Shown here: piece by piece, positions 10,493 through 52,712 of the stretch
How positions within the stretch are numbered: position 1 is the stretch's first letter
Layout: every line of letters begins with the position of its first letter
Translations under genes and position numbers: made by a program
NCBI RefSeq assembly: GCF_040802235.1
Contig: NC_133172.1
Coordinates: 28,043,738-28,107,737, forward strand
Length of the DNA stretch: 64,000 nucleotides
Source of the DNA: Manis javanica
Lineage: Eukaryota; Chordata; Mammalia; Pholidota; Manidae
Direction: 5' to 3'
The notes under the pieces: model-generated
The model's input: the letters and a program-made list of their open reading frames with translations, nothing else
Databases searched by the model: none
What the model was told of the DNA's origin: nothing

Positions 10493-11061
10493 TGAGACAG
10501 GGACCATGGGTGTAGTCAGAGTAGGGTGAGGGCCTGGGGGGGCGCGGGAAGCAGGGAAGAATATTTACAGTCCGAGCAATGTAACAATGGGCAAAGAAGT
10601 CCCCATTGAAACTCTGTTAAGCATTATGCAAAGTCAAGGTCACACTAATTCTCTAGGGGAAGATACCTAAGAATATAGACATCTTCAGTGAGATCAGTTA
10701 AAGGTTGAAAGGCCAGAAGCAACTTGGCCTGGAATGTTTGAGTGTTCTGCAAGGGTATCAACATAACCCGTGACTCCAGCTGTCAGCCCTAGCAATCAGA
10801 CTATGACCCACCCACCTTGAGGACAAGGCAGGTGATGCAAGTCCACACCCCTAAGTTTTTTTCATGTTCTCAAAAAATCCTCAACTGCCTATAAAACCCC
10901 CTAGACAACACATCACTATGGGCTCTCTTGTTCCCTCCTGGCATGAGCCAGGAGCTCTATTCTCTCACTTTATTTCTAAGTAAAAGCCTGTACCTTGCTC
11001 TCCTACCTTGAGTGTTTGTGAAGCTCATTCTTCAGCTCCGCAAACAAGAACCCCGGCATCA
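10493..11061 (+). repeat. Solo LTR, family A copy 1 (short form)
   Basis: It starts TGAGACAGGGACCATGG and ends CCCCGGCATCA, with a TATA-like CTATAAAAC near 10890 and a weakened poly(A) signal near 10980. It is closely related along its length to the copy at 58026-58588. The flanks are ATCT on the left and GTCT on the right, a 4-bp duplication with one mismatch. No internal retroviral sequence is attached. Confidence 0.85.
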
Positions 11062-11283
11062 GTCTCAGCATTTTTTTAGGAAAATTAATAATGCTTGTCC
11101 CATGTCTGTGCCCTATTGATCACCTGCATTAGCTAGGGCAAGTCTTAAGGTCAGCCCAGATTCAGAGAATGTGGATTGAACTCACAGTGCAAAGGGCATA
11201 AACTCTGTCCTTTCTGGTTCTCTGGCTTTATCTGATTACCTCCAGAGTTCTTGGTGGGCCCCACCCTCTTTTCATCCCACTCC

Positions 11284-12083
11284 TGATGCTGGGGTTCTTG
11301 TTTGTGGAGTCAAAGAATGAATTTCACAAACACCCAAGGTCGGAGAGCCAGGGAGAGGCTTTTATTGAGAGAGACAGTGAGTGGACAGAGCTCCTGGCTC
11401 ACGCCAGAAAAGGACAAAAGAGCCCATAGTGGTGCATTGTCTAGGGGTTTTATAGGCAGTTGAAGATTTTTGGGAACCCGATAAAGGGCTTAGGGGTGTA
11501 GACTTATTAAGTGGTCCCTGAATATTTAGAATTAACCTAACACAAGCAATACTTCCTGCTCTGATGATTTCTGTCTTAGTCTGGGAGCATATCAAACAAG
11601 GCCGCCTGCCCAGTCCCTAAGGTGGGCTGAGGTATTGTTTGCTAAAGAGTAAGCTAAGAATCTTACTTCTTAAACTTCTGGGTGTTAAAATGCAATCTTA
11701 TCTTTAAGGTGGAATCCTTCCTGCCTTTTACTATGTTGTTTACAGCTGGGTCTGCATGATAAATTAGTTGCCCAGTTTGCACATTACCTCATCAGATCTG
11801 AAGGAGGAAAAACAGCACATAGGCCTGGGCCTTTTAGCATGGTAAGGGGAATCTTACACATGATTACAAATGATTAGCATAATAAAAGCAAGTGCTACTC
11901 TTCTTTACTTGGGAAATATTAACTGATCTCACTGAAGAATGACTCTAGAGTTTAATGTTTAACACAGAGTTTTGGTAGGGGGTTTCTTTGCATGTAGTTA
12001 CATTGCTCTGACAGCAAATATCCTGCCTTGCTTTTTCCAGAGGCCCTCACCCTATTCTGTCTAAGCCAATAGTCCCTGTCTCA
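11284..12083 (-). repeat. Solo LTR, family A copy 2 (long form)
   Basis: On the plus strand it starts TGATGCTGGGGTTCTTG and ends TCCCTGTCTCA, the reverse complement of copy 1's two ends. It is flanked by CTCC on both sides (11280-11283 and 12084-12087). At 800 bp it is about 230 bp longer than copies 1 and 4; the extra sequence is inside U3. No internal retroviral sequence is attached. Confidence 0.88.
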
Positions 12084-12332
12084 CTCCTTCCTGTCTTTCT
12101 GCCTAACAAAACCATTGTTGCTGGTAAAATAACTGGCTTTTAATTTTAAAGTTAACAGCTATAATTTTAATCATATATTATTAATAAATAAAGCTTTATG
12201 CCAGGCCACCCTGGTCCTAAACTCAAATCATAGATCACGTAAATGGTAAATATCTGTTATTTCCCCAGACATAAAATAGGAAACACATTTCCTTTCTTAA
12301 AACACAAGGTGGGGGTCTGAACAATGTGTAAG

Positions 12333-13139
12333 TGATGCCGGGGTTCTTGTTCATGAAGTGGAAGAATGAGCTTCGCAGTCAAGGGAGGAGAGCAAGGTAC
12401 AGGCTTTTATTTAGAGATACAGTGAAAGGACAGAGCTCCCGGCTCACACCAGGATGGGACAAGAGAGTCTGTAGTGGTGCGTTGTCTAGGGGGTTTTATA
12501 GGCAGCTGAGGATTTTTAGAGAACATGAAAAAAACTTAGGGGTGTGGACTTTTTAAGTGGTCTCTGAATACTTAGAATTAACTTAACACAAGCAACTTCC
12601 TCTGATGATTTCTCCCTGAGATACCAGCATCTTAGTCTGGGGTCATATGAAACAAGGCCACCTGCTCAGCCCCCAAGGTGGGCTGAGGCATTGTTTGCTA
12701 AAAAGTGAAGAATTTCTAACATCTTAACTTCTTGGGTATTAAAATGCAATCTTATCTTTAAGGTGGAATCCTTCCTGTCTTATACTGTGTTGTTTATGCC
12801 TGGGCTTACTTGCTAAATTAGTTGCCCAGCTTGCAAAATCATTTCATCAGATCTGAAGGAGGAAAGACAGTACTTAGGCCTGGGCCTTTTAGTATGCTAA
12901 AGTGAACCTTACACATGATTATAAATGGTTAGCATAATAAAATATGTGCTACTCTTCCTTATCTGGGGAACATTAACTGATTTCACTGAAGAATGATTCT
13001 AGAGCTCAATGTTTAACATAGAGTTTTAGCAGGGGGGGTTTCCTTGCATGTAGTTACATTGCTCTGACAGCAAATATCTTGCCCTGCCCCCTCTGGAGGC
13101 CCTCACCCTACTCTGACTACATCCATGGTCCCTGTCTCA
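12333..13139 (-). repeat. Solo LTR, family A copy 3 (long form)
   Basis: It has the same ends and long U3 as copy 2 (807 bp) and is flanked by an exact TAAG duplication (12329-12332 and 13140-13143). It lies 249 bp from copy 2 in the same orientation; the spacer is not proviral, so the two are separate integrations. Confidence 0.9.
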
Positions 13140-13906
13140 TAAGTATACCAGAATTCAAAAATTAAAAGAATAAATGAGAACTTCAAAGTGTGAAGGCTTT
13201 TAGAATTGCATAAATATCTTTTCTCTCTGGGAAAACTCAGAGAGTAAACCAACTGGAAATACAGATTTGAATCATTGTTTAATCTTTTGTCTATGTTTTA
13301 AGGCACTAAATAGCTTAAGTCACTGAGTGTGCTGGTAAGGATTTTCTTTATACTATTAGTCCTTTGGACTGTTCCTGAAGTCTTTCCCAAGTGTCTGCCA
13401 TGGAAGATGTAAAGTCAGAGTCCTCATATTCCCACAACAGCAGGAAGCAAGAAATCAAGGAATGTGGAACAACAAACACTGCTGGGGGCCATGCTACTCA
13501 AGCTGTGTAGCAAAGCTCAGGCTGGAAGAAGACCCCCACAAATCAGGGGTCTTCGCAGTTGGCTCCCTCTATTACCCACCTTGATTTTGTTATTTTCCAT
13601 TATACTATTGGCTTTGTTTTTACTTGCATTGTTGCCAAAGACTAAGCTAACCTTTGCTAAGCAGCACGGAAAAGATGAGAACACAAGCTTCCCAAAAGCT
13701 TTTCAGGACAGTGCTCCTGAAGAATAGAACACGCAGGGAAAAATGGCGATCTTAGCATAAAGTACCGAAACCTGCTGTTAAGTCAAACATTGACCACCCC
13801 ATTTCCACTGAGAATGCCCCCCTTGTTTATGCTAGTGAAACTAGTGATGGAAAGTTTTCTAGAAATCAAGTTATGAAAGAATATTGAATAGAACCCTGTT
13901 GACACT
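13140..13906. other. Intergenic stretch with a short hydrophobic reading frame
   Basis: A plus-strand frame at 13464-13727 could encode 87 residues with a roughly 25-residue Leu/Ile-rich membrane-type segment in the middle and charged ends. There is no recognised homolog and no sign of a promoter. A perfect 9-bp inverted repeat (GAAGACCCC ... GGGGTCTTC) lies within it at about 13528-13555. It could be a fragment of an unidentified repeat. I do not call it a gene. Confidence 0.25.
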
Positions 13907-14700
13907 TAATCATCTCATGTTTTCTTCCCTCTAGTACTTCTATAGTCTGTTTTTCTTCTTTCCTAATCACAGCCCTTTACTAGAATTTGTGCCTCATATG
14001 TGAAATTACCAAGCACCATAATTTTCCAGGAAGTAAAGATACCTCAAAACAATGCTGGGTATAGAGCACAAATGGAGCACAAATCTGCAAAGAAGTGAAA
14101 AACTAACCCTTTCAAAGAATATTACTTCTCTCTCACTTACCAGCTTTACATCTCCCTGTATGGCCCCGTAAGATGGCTGGTTAGCCAGAGACGGGTAAGA
14201 TTCCTCAAGGGAGGAACAACCTAAGACAGGCACAGTCACAGGGGGGCCATCAGGTGAGAAAAAGGGGGCCAACATAGGTGAGGCTTAGAACCTCACCCCC
14301 ACCCCCCAGTTTTGAGAGAAATCTTCTACACCTGTGGATGTTTTGTTGCCCTTGTTCAGCTTGGATTAAGACCTGGTCTGTAGGCACAAACCTGATCATC
14401 TATACCTGCCTTCTTACAGTTCTAAATCATGCTTTCTATCTATATCTTGCATTTACCTACTACATTAACATTTTATTAGATTCACATATAAAGTATAAAA
14501 ACCAAATGAATAATCATACATTTGACGTGATTGTTTATAGTTTAAAGTTTGTAGTTAAAACAGAAACAGTTTCTATGATATGAATGCCCTTGCATTGTTC
14601 ACCATGTATGAACTTGTTTAGTCCCTGCAGTAGTGGAGTCATAAAGAGCTGTGTAGCATATGTCAAGGAGATTTTGGTATCCACACAGAAGAAAGAAAAA
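13907..14700 (+). mobile_element. 3' end of a second ERV type (region after env), plus strand
   Basis: From about 13907 to about 14617 this is the reverse complement, with scattered mismatches and gaps, of the part of the 47.8-49.3 kb insertion that lies downstream of its env frame (about 48050-48730). It diverges after about 14617, where the other copy runs on to its poly(A) end. A purine run (AGAAGAAAGAAAAA, 14687-14700) directly before TG looks like a polypurine tract. No env coding part is present here, so the copy is truncated on its 5' side. Confidence 0.7.
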
Positions 14701-15301
14701 TGTAGATAAGAAGGGGAAATTTAGTTTGCTGCCTACTGTGCCCTATAAAGAAGTATAGAGTGAAAATGTGAGTTTATGATTTTAGATTGCTTATAAATTT
14801 ATTAAAGCTTTTAAGAATATTTTTGTGGGAAAGAATCCTAGCTAACTGTAGCACTAGGTGACCTGTATTACACCCTGAGCTGATAGACTCCATAGTCGCT
14901 GCTACATACTGCATGCTCCTATGGTCACATGCACTTCTTAGAAACTGTGTTGCATAGAAACGTAAAACACAATAGAGTACATGTTAATGGGAAAAGTTTT
15001 GGTCAAAGAACAGAAAAACAATCACCTGTCTAACGCTTGACCAACCATGAATAGATTAGAAAGTAAAAGAAAGAAAAAAGCTTGCTTATACTTATTAACC
15101 AACTGCCTTTACTAATTAATCATCAGAATAATAAAAAATAATCATATCCTTGTGCAAAATAGTATAAATAAAGCTGTCATCGGCACTTTGTCGAGAGACC
15201 ACCTCCATCTGACTCCGTGTCCTGTCTCTCCTCGCGCCCACTCCGTCTCATCCTTTTGGGCTTCACCCCCCCCCCCCCCCCGCTGGAGCTGGACTCTGGC
15301 A
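14701..15301 (+). repeat. Probable 3' LTR of the second ERV type
   Basis: It begins TGTAGATAAG after a polypurine-like run and ends GGACTCTGGCA. It has TATAAATA (15163-15170) overlapping AATAAA (15167-15172), then a U5-like pyrimidine-rich end with a run of 16 C at 15266-15281. What follows is not a primer binding site, which suits a 3' LTR. The left border is less sure than the right; an alternative TG start is at 14825. Confidence 0.5.
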
Positions 15302-15954
15302 AAACTCTAAATGAAAGAGGCTGTATTCACTCCTGCGGCTTTTACAATTGCTTTCTCCTTCAGATCTACGCCTTCCTCTTCTCATTCTCCATTACCTCCT
15401 GACATTGTTGAGCAGTTGCTGAGATCACAATGTGCCTGTCTCTGCTTTGAGAAATGTTATCAATGCAATACTGAACTATAAATACTGTTTTTGCAAAAGT
15501 CTTTCTTTAGTCTCACTCTCTATAAATTACACTTATTTTGAACATGGCAGTTGCCTGTGTCTAACTTGGCTTTGTATCACAAGTTTATCTTTAACCTACT
15601 TTGTACGTCATTTTGAAAATGTCCTGATCCATGTGTCCTGGCTCACCTCAACCAATATTTGCTTTTAGAGAGGCAATAATTGCTTCAAAGAGACTCAGAC
15701 CAGGTGGGATTTCAATGAAATCCCCTCTGAATTTCCCTTAAAAACTCAAGACTGATTTTTTCTTTAAATGAGGCCCCTATTTAGAAAGGAAAGCATAAAG
15801 GACAAGAATGAGAGCTGATTGGTATGTGAGAGAGAGAGAAGTTCAGATGCCTCTGAACACCCCAGAAACAGCTCAGTAGCCTTCTCTGAAACAAGGTCAT
15901 AAGCATTCTAAGATTTCTATTGTTTCCCTTTCTAAATTTTCTTGCATTACACAG
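15302..15954. other. Intergenic, nothing recognised
   Basis: No conserved reading frame, RNA gene or repeat I can name. Short frames here are of chance length. Confidence 0.3.
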
Positions 15955-16145
15955 GAAATTTTTCATTATTTTATTATGGTAAGATATATATAACATAAAA
16001 TTTGCCATTTTCAGCATTTTTAGGTGCACAATTTAGTGATATCAAGTACATTTACATTGTTGTAGAATGATCACCACCATCCATCTCTAGAACTTTATCA
16101 TCATCCCAAACTGAAACTCTGTCCTAACTATTCCTAGGATGAAAA
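15955..16145 (-). repeat. Old L1 3'-end fragment
   Basis: The sequence around AAAATTTGCCATTTTCAGC, then CATCACCACCATCCATCTC and AACTGAAACTCTGT is the reverse complement of the 3' region of old mammalian L1 (L1M) elements. It resembles the fragment at 45965-46410. Family call is from memory of the consensus. Confidence 0.65.
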
Positions 16146-17309
16146 CTGAAATTGTTCCAGTCAGGACCTGGCCTGCCTGTCCTAACACTGCTCACCTCTG
16201 ACCCATCTTCCAGCCATGCCCCTCCCTCACAGTCAGCCCTGCAGGCACCCTAGCCTTCTTGGAGCTCCTCTGCCCTCCATGAAGCTCTGTAGTGTCCCAG
16301 GCTGGGATGCTGTCACCTCACCACTGACACAGAGCGAGTGTGATGGGCAAGACAGATATTAGGGGTCTACTGCTGTAAGAGAGAATGAGAGGAAAAAGGG
16401 TAGGACAGAGCAAGAAAAGTTGTGATGCAGGCCTGCCAAAGCCTTAGCCAGCCTGGTGGGAAAGCCCTTGAGCAGACACATTCTGAGTATTGCTTGGTCA
16501 CTGGGTGCAGGCTCCTCCAGTTAGGGCAGGACAGTCACTGTGAGCAAGACAGATCTGTGCATGTGAGGCAGACCTTGAGGGCACTGACAGGTGGAAGCTG
16601 GCTGCTGTCACATGCCTTGGTGGAAGGCAAGTTCTCCCTTGAAGAGTGAGGGCACATCTCTGCATCTACCATACCCACCAGTATTGCTCCTCCTTCTACC
16701 AGGCTTAGGGGCTGCTCACAGTCCACTTCTCTGAAAAACTTTTGCTCAGCCCTCTGGGCTGTAAGCAAAACTCATAAGACTCTTAATTTTTCTGTCCAGC
16801 TGTTATCACAGTTTGTAATCATGTGTTTGTGTGTGTGGTGTGTGGTTATCTAATTGATTTCTGCCTTACCTAAGAAACCATACGGTCTGTGCAGACAAGC
16901 ACCATCTGTGTGACTCACTTAGTCCCAGAGTTCAGCCTAATACCTGGTACATGATAAGTGCCCTGTAGAAACTTGCCGAGTTAAGGAATTTAGACTGGTG
17001 ACATGTCTTGCAAACATATGATTCTCCCAACTGTATGGGTCATCAAGAGCTTGCTGAGTATTTCAAGCTCTCATCCAGCTCAAAGGGATGGCATTCATGA
17101 TCATTGCAATCAAATTGTATTTTTAAAATTTAGAAGCCTACTCCTGCACCACCCCAATCTGGTGTTTGAGGGCAAAATAAAAGGAAGGTTCACACTCTTA
17201 CTACATCGCCATCACCACAACCATCACCCCAAAGCCTGTTAAGGGCTCATTGCATTGCAATGCAGCTCAAATTTCACTTTACAAGTCTGGTCCCTACATG
17301 TATGGCCTG
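16146..17309. other. Intergenic, nothing recognised
   Basis: Moderately GC-rich sequence with a degenerate GT-rich tract near 16826-16850. No gene seen. Confidence 0.3.
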
Positions 17310-17515
17310 TAGCACTAGGTGAGGAATCACAGTTCCTGCTCTACACTTAATTATGTCATACCTGAACAAGTCACTTAATATCTCTGAGCCTCATCTGTAA
17401 CATGGGAGTTACATTTGTTCCTTCTACTTTATCAATGTCTATCCTGTTAAAGGGTGCTTTTTATCTCTCAGGCAAGAAAGTGCTTTGCAAATTATAAAGT
17501 ATGGTTCATGAGAAA
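17310..17515 (+). repeat. MIR SINE fragment
   Basis: The phrase order AAGTCACTTAATATCTCTGAGCCTC-like, CATCTGTAACATGG, then AAAGTGCTTTGCAAA follows the plus orientation of the MIR consensus. Diverged, as expected of this ancient SINE. Confidence 0.65.
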
Positions 17516-19009
17516 GCAAGGGAGCCTTGTTCTCACACAGTATGACAGGTTGGGAGAGGACATATTTGGGTCACTAACTTGTTTTCTACAATGATTACAT
17601 GGGAGCCTACGTAGATGGTTGTGTACTGGGTATTGTTTTTCCCACTTGTGTAAATGGATTTGTGCTCACCTCTCTAACCCTGCCCTCCCTCCCAGCAACC
17701 CTGCCCCTTCTGATCAGGGGTGGAGACACCAGGAAGTACACTGACCCTTGGATGGACAGTGAGGAACTGTGTTTACATCACAGGTAGGTTAAGGTTTAGT
17801 GGGTTTTGGAAGTGGAGGGGAATGTGTTGGTGTATGTCTCTCCAACTTGGCAGAGCAGGTGAGAATATGTCCTTGAAGGCAGTGGATTCTTTGGGAAAGA
17901 GTCTTTTACCTGGGGACTGAATTCCTGGCCACTGAGACAAGTGGTAGGGGTGGAACCAGTGTTGAGAAGCCAAAACAACTAGGAATTGTTGGGCCAAGCT
18001 GGTTAACAGTCCTAACTTGGGATTACTCGGAGAGATCTTTGGTTTCTGTTGCTCTCTCCACCACCCCTTCCTCTTTACTGATAATTTATTTAATCAAAGT
18101 ACATGACATTCTCATGACAAGGTTCCAAACTCTTGGCTTTTAGAGTTACCTCACTGAACTTTCCTCACATCCCCATGAGGTAGGTGTGTTACCCTATTTC
18201 ACAGATAGGGAAACTAGTCTTACAAAGACTAAGTAAATACTCAAAATCAGCCAAGGGGCAAAGACTTATGCACCTATACTCAAACCCAGATTTTCTTGTA
18301 CCTTTTTCCCTACACAATTGCGTTTTAATTGCCTCCTGCCCCCTACTTCAACAAATCTAATGTGAGTTCGTGTTTGTTGGTGTGAGGGAGCTCTGTGCTG
18401 TTTTTCTGCCTGAAATACCTAGACAGAGTTTCCAAGATGGGAAGGGACCTTAGAGGTCATTTAATTCTATTTATTTTTCAGATACAGAATCCGAGGCTCA
18501 CAAAGGGGAATGACTTCCCCCACATCCTCTCTGTGGATTTTAGTATTTCAGACCCTGCGTCTTTCATCCCTACTCTTGTCCTGCACATGCTCTGGGTGAG
18601 CCAAGAATGGCTTTGCCTGGAGACACCTTTGCCAAAAATAATAGCTACCCTGTGCTGAGCACGTATTCTTCAATCAATACATACGGAATGCCTATGTGTT
18701 GGGAACACTTAGAACTGCTGTGAATACTATGAACAAGAAAAAAGCTGCCCCTGCCCTTCTGGAACTTACAAGGTTAATGGGGGAGGCAGACCCCAAGCCA
18801 GTAAAAACTAAACAACAGAATTTCAAATGCTTGGGAGGAAATAAAAAGAGGTAATGCAGGTGGGGGAAGGCTTCTGATGCAGGGGTCAGGAAAGGCTGGC
18901 CACATGGTACAGGCCAGGTGCTGGCCCTTCGATCTCACAAAAACCCTTAGATACTGTAGGCAAGGGTTTTGCCAATAGGTTTTAGCCCTGGGCAAGTTCG
19001 CTATGGATT
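17516..19009. other. Intergenic, mostly unassigned
   Basis: MIR/L2-like fragments may lie near 18140-18300 and 18660-18790 (word order resembles ancient LINE tails), but they are too diverged to place. No coding evidence. Confidence 0.3.
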
Positions 19010-19270
19010 CAATGTGACCAAATAAATTGACAGCAAGACGTTCTTTGCGGGGAAAGGGTTTATTACCGGGCTTGTTCTCCCAGCGGCAGGTCGAGCACCA
19101 GCATCTCTGCCCCCGCCCAGAACACTGGGCGGTGCTCTCTATATAGCTGCAATAATAGCTTATGGCCTAAAGGTGTGGAAGCGGTAGCCTAGCAACAGGC
19201 CAGTTACATCATCAGGTGGTTTAAGTTCAGTGAGAATCCTGGCCATAGGAACTCCAACTTCCCCACAGCA
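19010..19270 (-). repeat. LTR-like segment just upstream of the GPT2 promoter
   Basis: On the minus strand there is a TATA-like GCTATATAGAG (about 19137-19147), GC-rich sequence, then AATAAA about 70 bp on (plus-strand TTTATT near 19059-19064), and a U5-like tail. This is the usual LTR arrangement. The borders are uncertain and no target duplication was identified. If real, its promoter points away from GPT2 and its edge is about 300 bp from the CpG-rich region. Confidence 0.45.
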
Positions 19271-19599
19271 GGTCTCCGTTCAGAGTGGCAGTCAAGGCCC
19301 AAACTCCTGACCTCCACTTCCTACCAGGACCCGTGGAGCGGCAGCTGCCACTGTCGTGCCCTGGATGATGAAACTCTGGGCGAGGACTGCACCATCTGTC
19401 AGCTTGCGACTTTGAAGGTGTTGGGGCCGAGAATGGGGTGGGTTGTGAGAGAAGGCAGGGATGCGCTTCCAGGGAGAAGCTGCAAATAGCTCTAAACTCG
19501 CATAGGTTTAACAAACAGCCCCTGCGCGGCCCCCGCCCGGCTCTCCATTCCCTCTAAGCGCACAAAGAGCCCGCCCAGCCTTTGGCTGGGCCAGACGTT

Positions 19600-50353
<30,754 letters not shown>

Positions 50354-52712
50354 AGGCTCCGCAGGCCACAAGGGAGACCCCGGTTCTCCAATCTTCCTCC
50401 TGATGCCTGCCCAGGCCAGACTGGACTCACCCTCCCCAGCGACTCTGCCTCAGGCCTCGCAAAGGTCACTAGTCGCCTCCTTGTCATTTTACCCCAGGAG
50501 ACGTCTTTCTTTGTGCCTTGATGTTGGGAGCACTTCTCTTCTGAGCAAATGTGGATTGGGGATATCACAGATGCCCTGTGTTTTTCTGATGCAGCCAAAG
50601 TAGAGGGGACTTGCTCAGCATATGTAGCCAGTGTTCTTTGAATCTGTTATTATTGTTGCTTTGGAAAGTTCATTTGGGGTTCAAAACAACCAGGGTATAT
50701 TGGGTGAGATGTTTCAGATCTAGAGAAACAAGGTGTCAGGAAATGATGACTTAACCATGGGAGGACTGCAGACCCCAAACTCACCACCATCATCTGTGAA
50801 AACCCCTCAGTGCTGTGAGATCTAGTGCTTCAAACAGGAGAGCCGGGAAGTGCACTGGAAGCTCAGAGAGGGCCCACCATCTGTACTGGGGCCAGACAGC
50901 CTGATTCTCAGACAAAAATAATGAAGGCAGTAGTGCCCAGGGTTGGCCTGGATGCCAAGCTAGGTTTTAGCGGGCACTGGGGGCCACAGCCAGGGTCAGA
51001 GGGTTGTGCAGGGGAGAGGTGAGAGCCAGGCTTCCAGTTGAACCAAGTCTCCACTTGGGAGCGTGCAGCAGGTGGTGAGGACTGCACACATGAGGGCTTT
51101 GGGGGTGAAGGGTTATCTAGAGAACGCTCTGGCTGGGTCCTCCATCAGAGAGGTCTCCCTGGACTTCAGGGACACAGGGCCCAGCCAACCAATATCCCAG
51201 TCACATGGAAGGATACTGCTTGGTGGCGTGGATCCATCTCTGTTAATCCACCAACTGTTCTCACCCAAGGGCTTCATTGAACCTTTACACACATCTCCCC
51301 CTGCTGGCGACAGGAGGGATAATGAAACACTGAAAATGTCCTAATGAGGGAGGGGCATCCTCAAGGACTTGGATGCAGTCACACACCCCACTCTCCTACT
51401 GTAGCATCTGTTGCCTCAAACCAAAGTTGGTCCATTCCCTGGCCCTCTATTGGTCAGATGTCTGGAAGTTTGCCTGCTGTGGAAGACTATGTGTGATCAG
51501 TTAGAAGTATATAAAACTTTGAATGCAAAGTGTTTTGCCTCCACACTTGCTGCTGGCTCCCCTTCCAGACGCTGCAGGCTGTCTTGAGCATCAGTCATCT
51601 CTCCCAGCCAGGGGCCTATCATCTGCCAAAGCTGCAGCCTGTCTGGCATTAGCAAACCTGGGTAGGGGTCCAAACCACACTCCCCGAAGGTAGGCACTGT
51701 GGTCTGCTTGCAGGCTTAGTGCCCCCTTCTCCTTTACCAAGATGCCCCTCCTGCCATCAGCCTTCAACCGTGGACAGCTAGGGAAGCCAAGGCCAGCTCA
51801 GGAGTCTGGGGACCAGTGAGTCCCAAACAGGAATTAAAGGAGCTGTAGAGAGGAATATGAAGAGGAGTGAGCTTTGAAGGAAGCCTTCTGTGCTATAACT
51901 TCCATGCAGGGGAACACAATAGACAACTTCAAAATGTCACTACTCACTCACTAGCTTATAGTCCCTATGGAGAAAGTAGCCACAGTCTCAAGTAACAAAG
52001 GGAATGTTTTGGAACTTTTCCTTCCTTAACAAATTGAAAAATTGCACTTGTGCTCGTCATATGGTACATAAACCAGGATGTGTCCCAGAGTTGTGAGATT
52101 TCTGGTGGAAAGGTTAAATAGTAGAAGCTAGTATATTTTTTATATTTTTATAACAGTTGCTTTTTCATGGGGGGAAGGGGAGTTAGTATTTGTAGTCATT
52201 TAACAAGTCCAGTAGTTTTTTATAAATCTCTTTAGATTATAAATAACCCCTAAAAAATTTGCAGCATTTACATGATTTTTTAAAAGATGCCATATATACA
52301 CTTGGTTTGCTTTTAAAATAAATGAATAAAAACATAAGGTCGGCTGGTTTAGGAGGTTAACTTCATTCAGGTAGGAATGCTGATCATGATAGGCCTGGTT
52401 TTCTACAACTTCTCTTCTGGTGTCTTGTTTGGGCACTGCCAGAAAGTCATTTAATGTTTGGGGTCACACGTTATATCTGTGAAGTTTTCTGTCTGAGTAG
52501 ATCCACATGTGGGGGATGCTGGGCTGTGTCTTGGGTGTCCCACCAGCGGCACCTCAGGGCCAGGCTGCTTGCTGCCCTTGTGTTGTATGAATTTTCAGGA
52601 AATGCTGCTGTCCCTGTTTTCCAATCTAGATTTCATAGGCATCTCCTGACAAAGGTACTTAATGATAACTGCTGGAAATTTCTAAACAATAAAATACATG
52701 TCCAAAATGGTT
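50354..52712 (+). other. GPT2: GPT2 3' untranslated region
   Basis: About 2.35 kb from the stop to an AATAAA at 52688-52693, with an expected cleavage site about 15-25 bp later. AT-rich in its last 700 bp, including an upstream AATAAA-like cluster near 52315-52330 that could give a slightly shorter end. No long reading frame. The exact 3' end is inferred. Confidence 0.75.
52688..52693 (+). terminator. GPT2: GPT2 polyadenylation signal AATAAA
   Basis: A canonical hexamer, followed within 40 bp by a T/G-rich stretch (GGTTACTGTGTTTAACTC), as expected of a cleavage region. It is the first strong signal in a good context after the stop; the cluster near 52320 is an alternative. Confidence 0.7.

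Noticed and set aside
11284..13139. Copies 2 and 3 of the family-A LTR as the two ends of one provirus
   Set aside because: Only 249 bp lie between them, not retroviral in nature, and each copy has its own different 4-bp duplication.
14825..15301. LTR start at TGTGGGAAAG (14825) rather than at 14701
   Set aside because: Kept only as an alternative: there is no polypurine run before 14825, whereas 14701 directly follows one.
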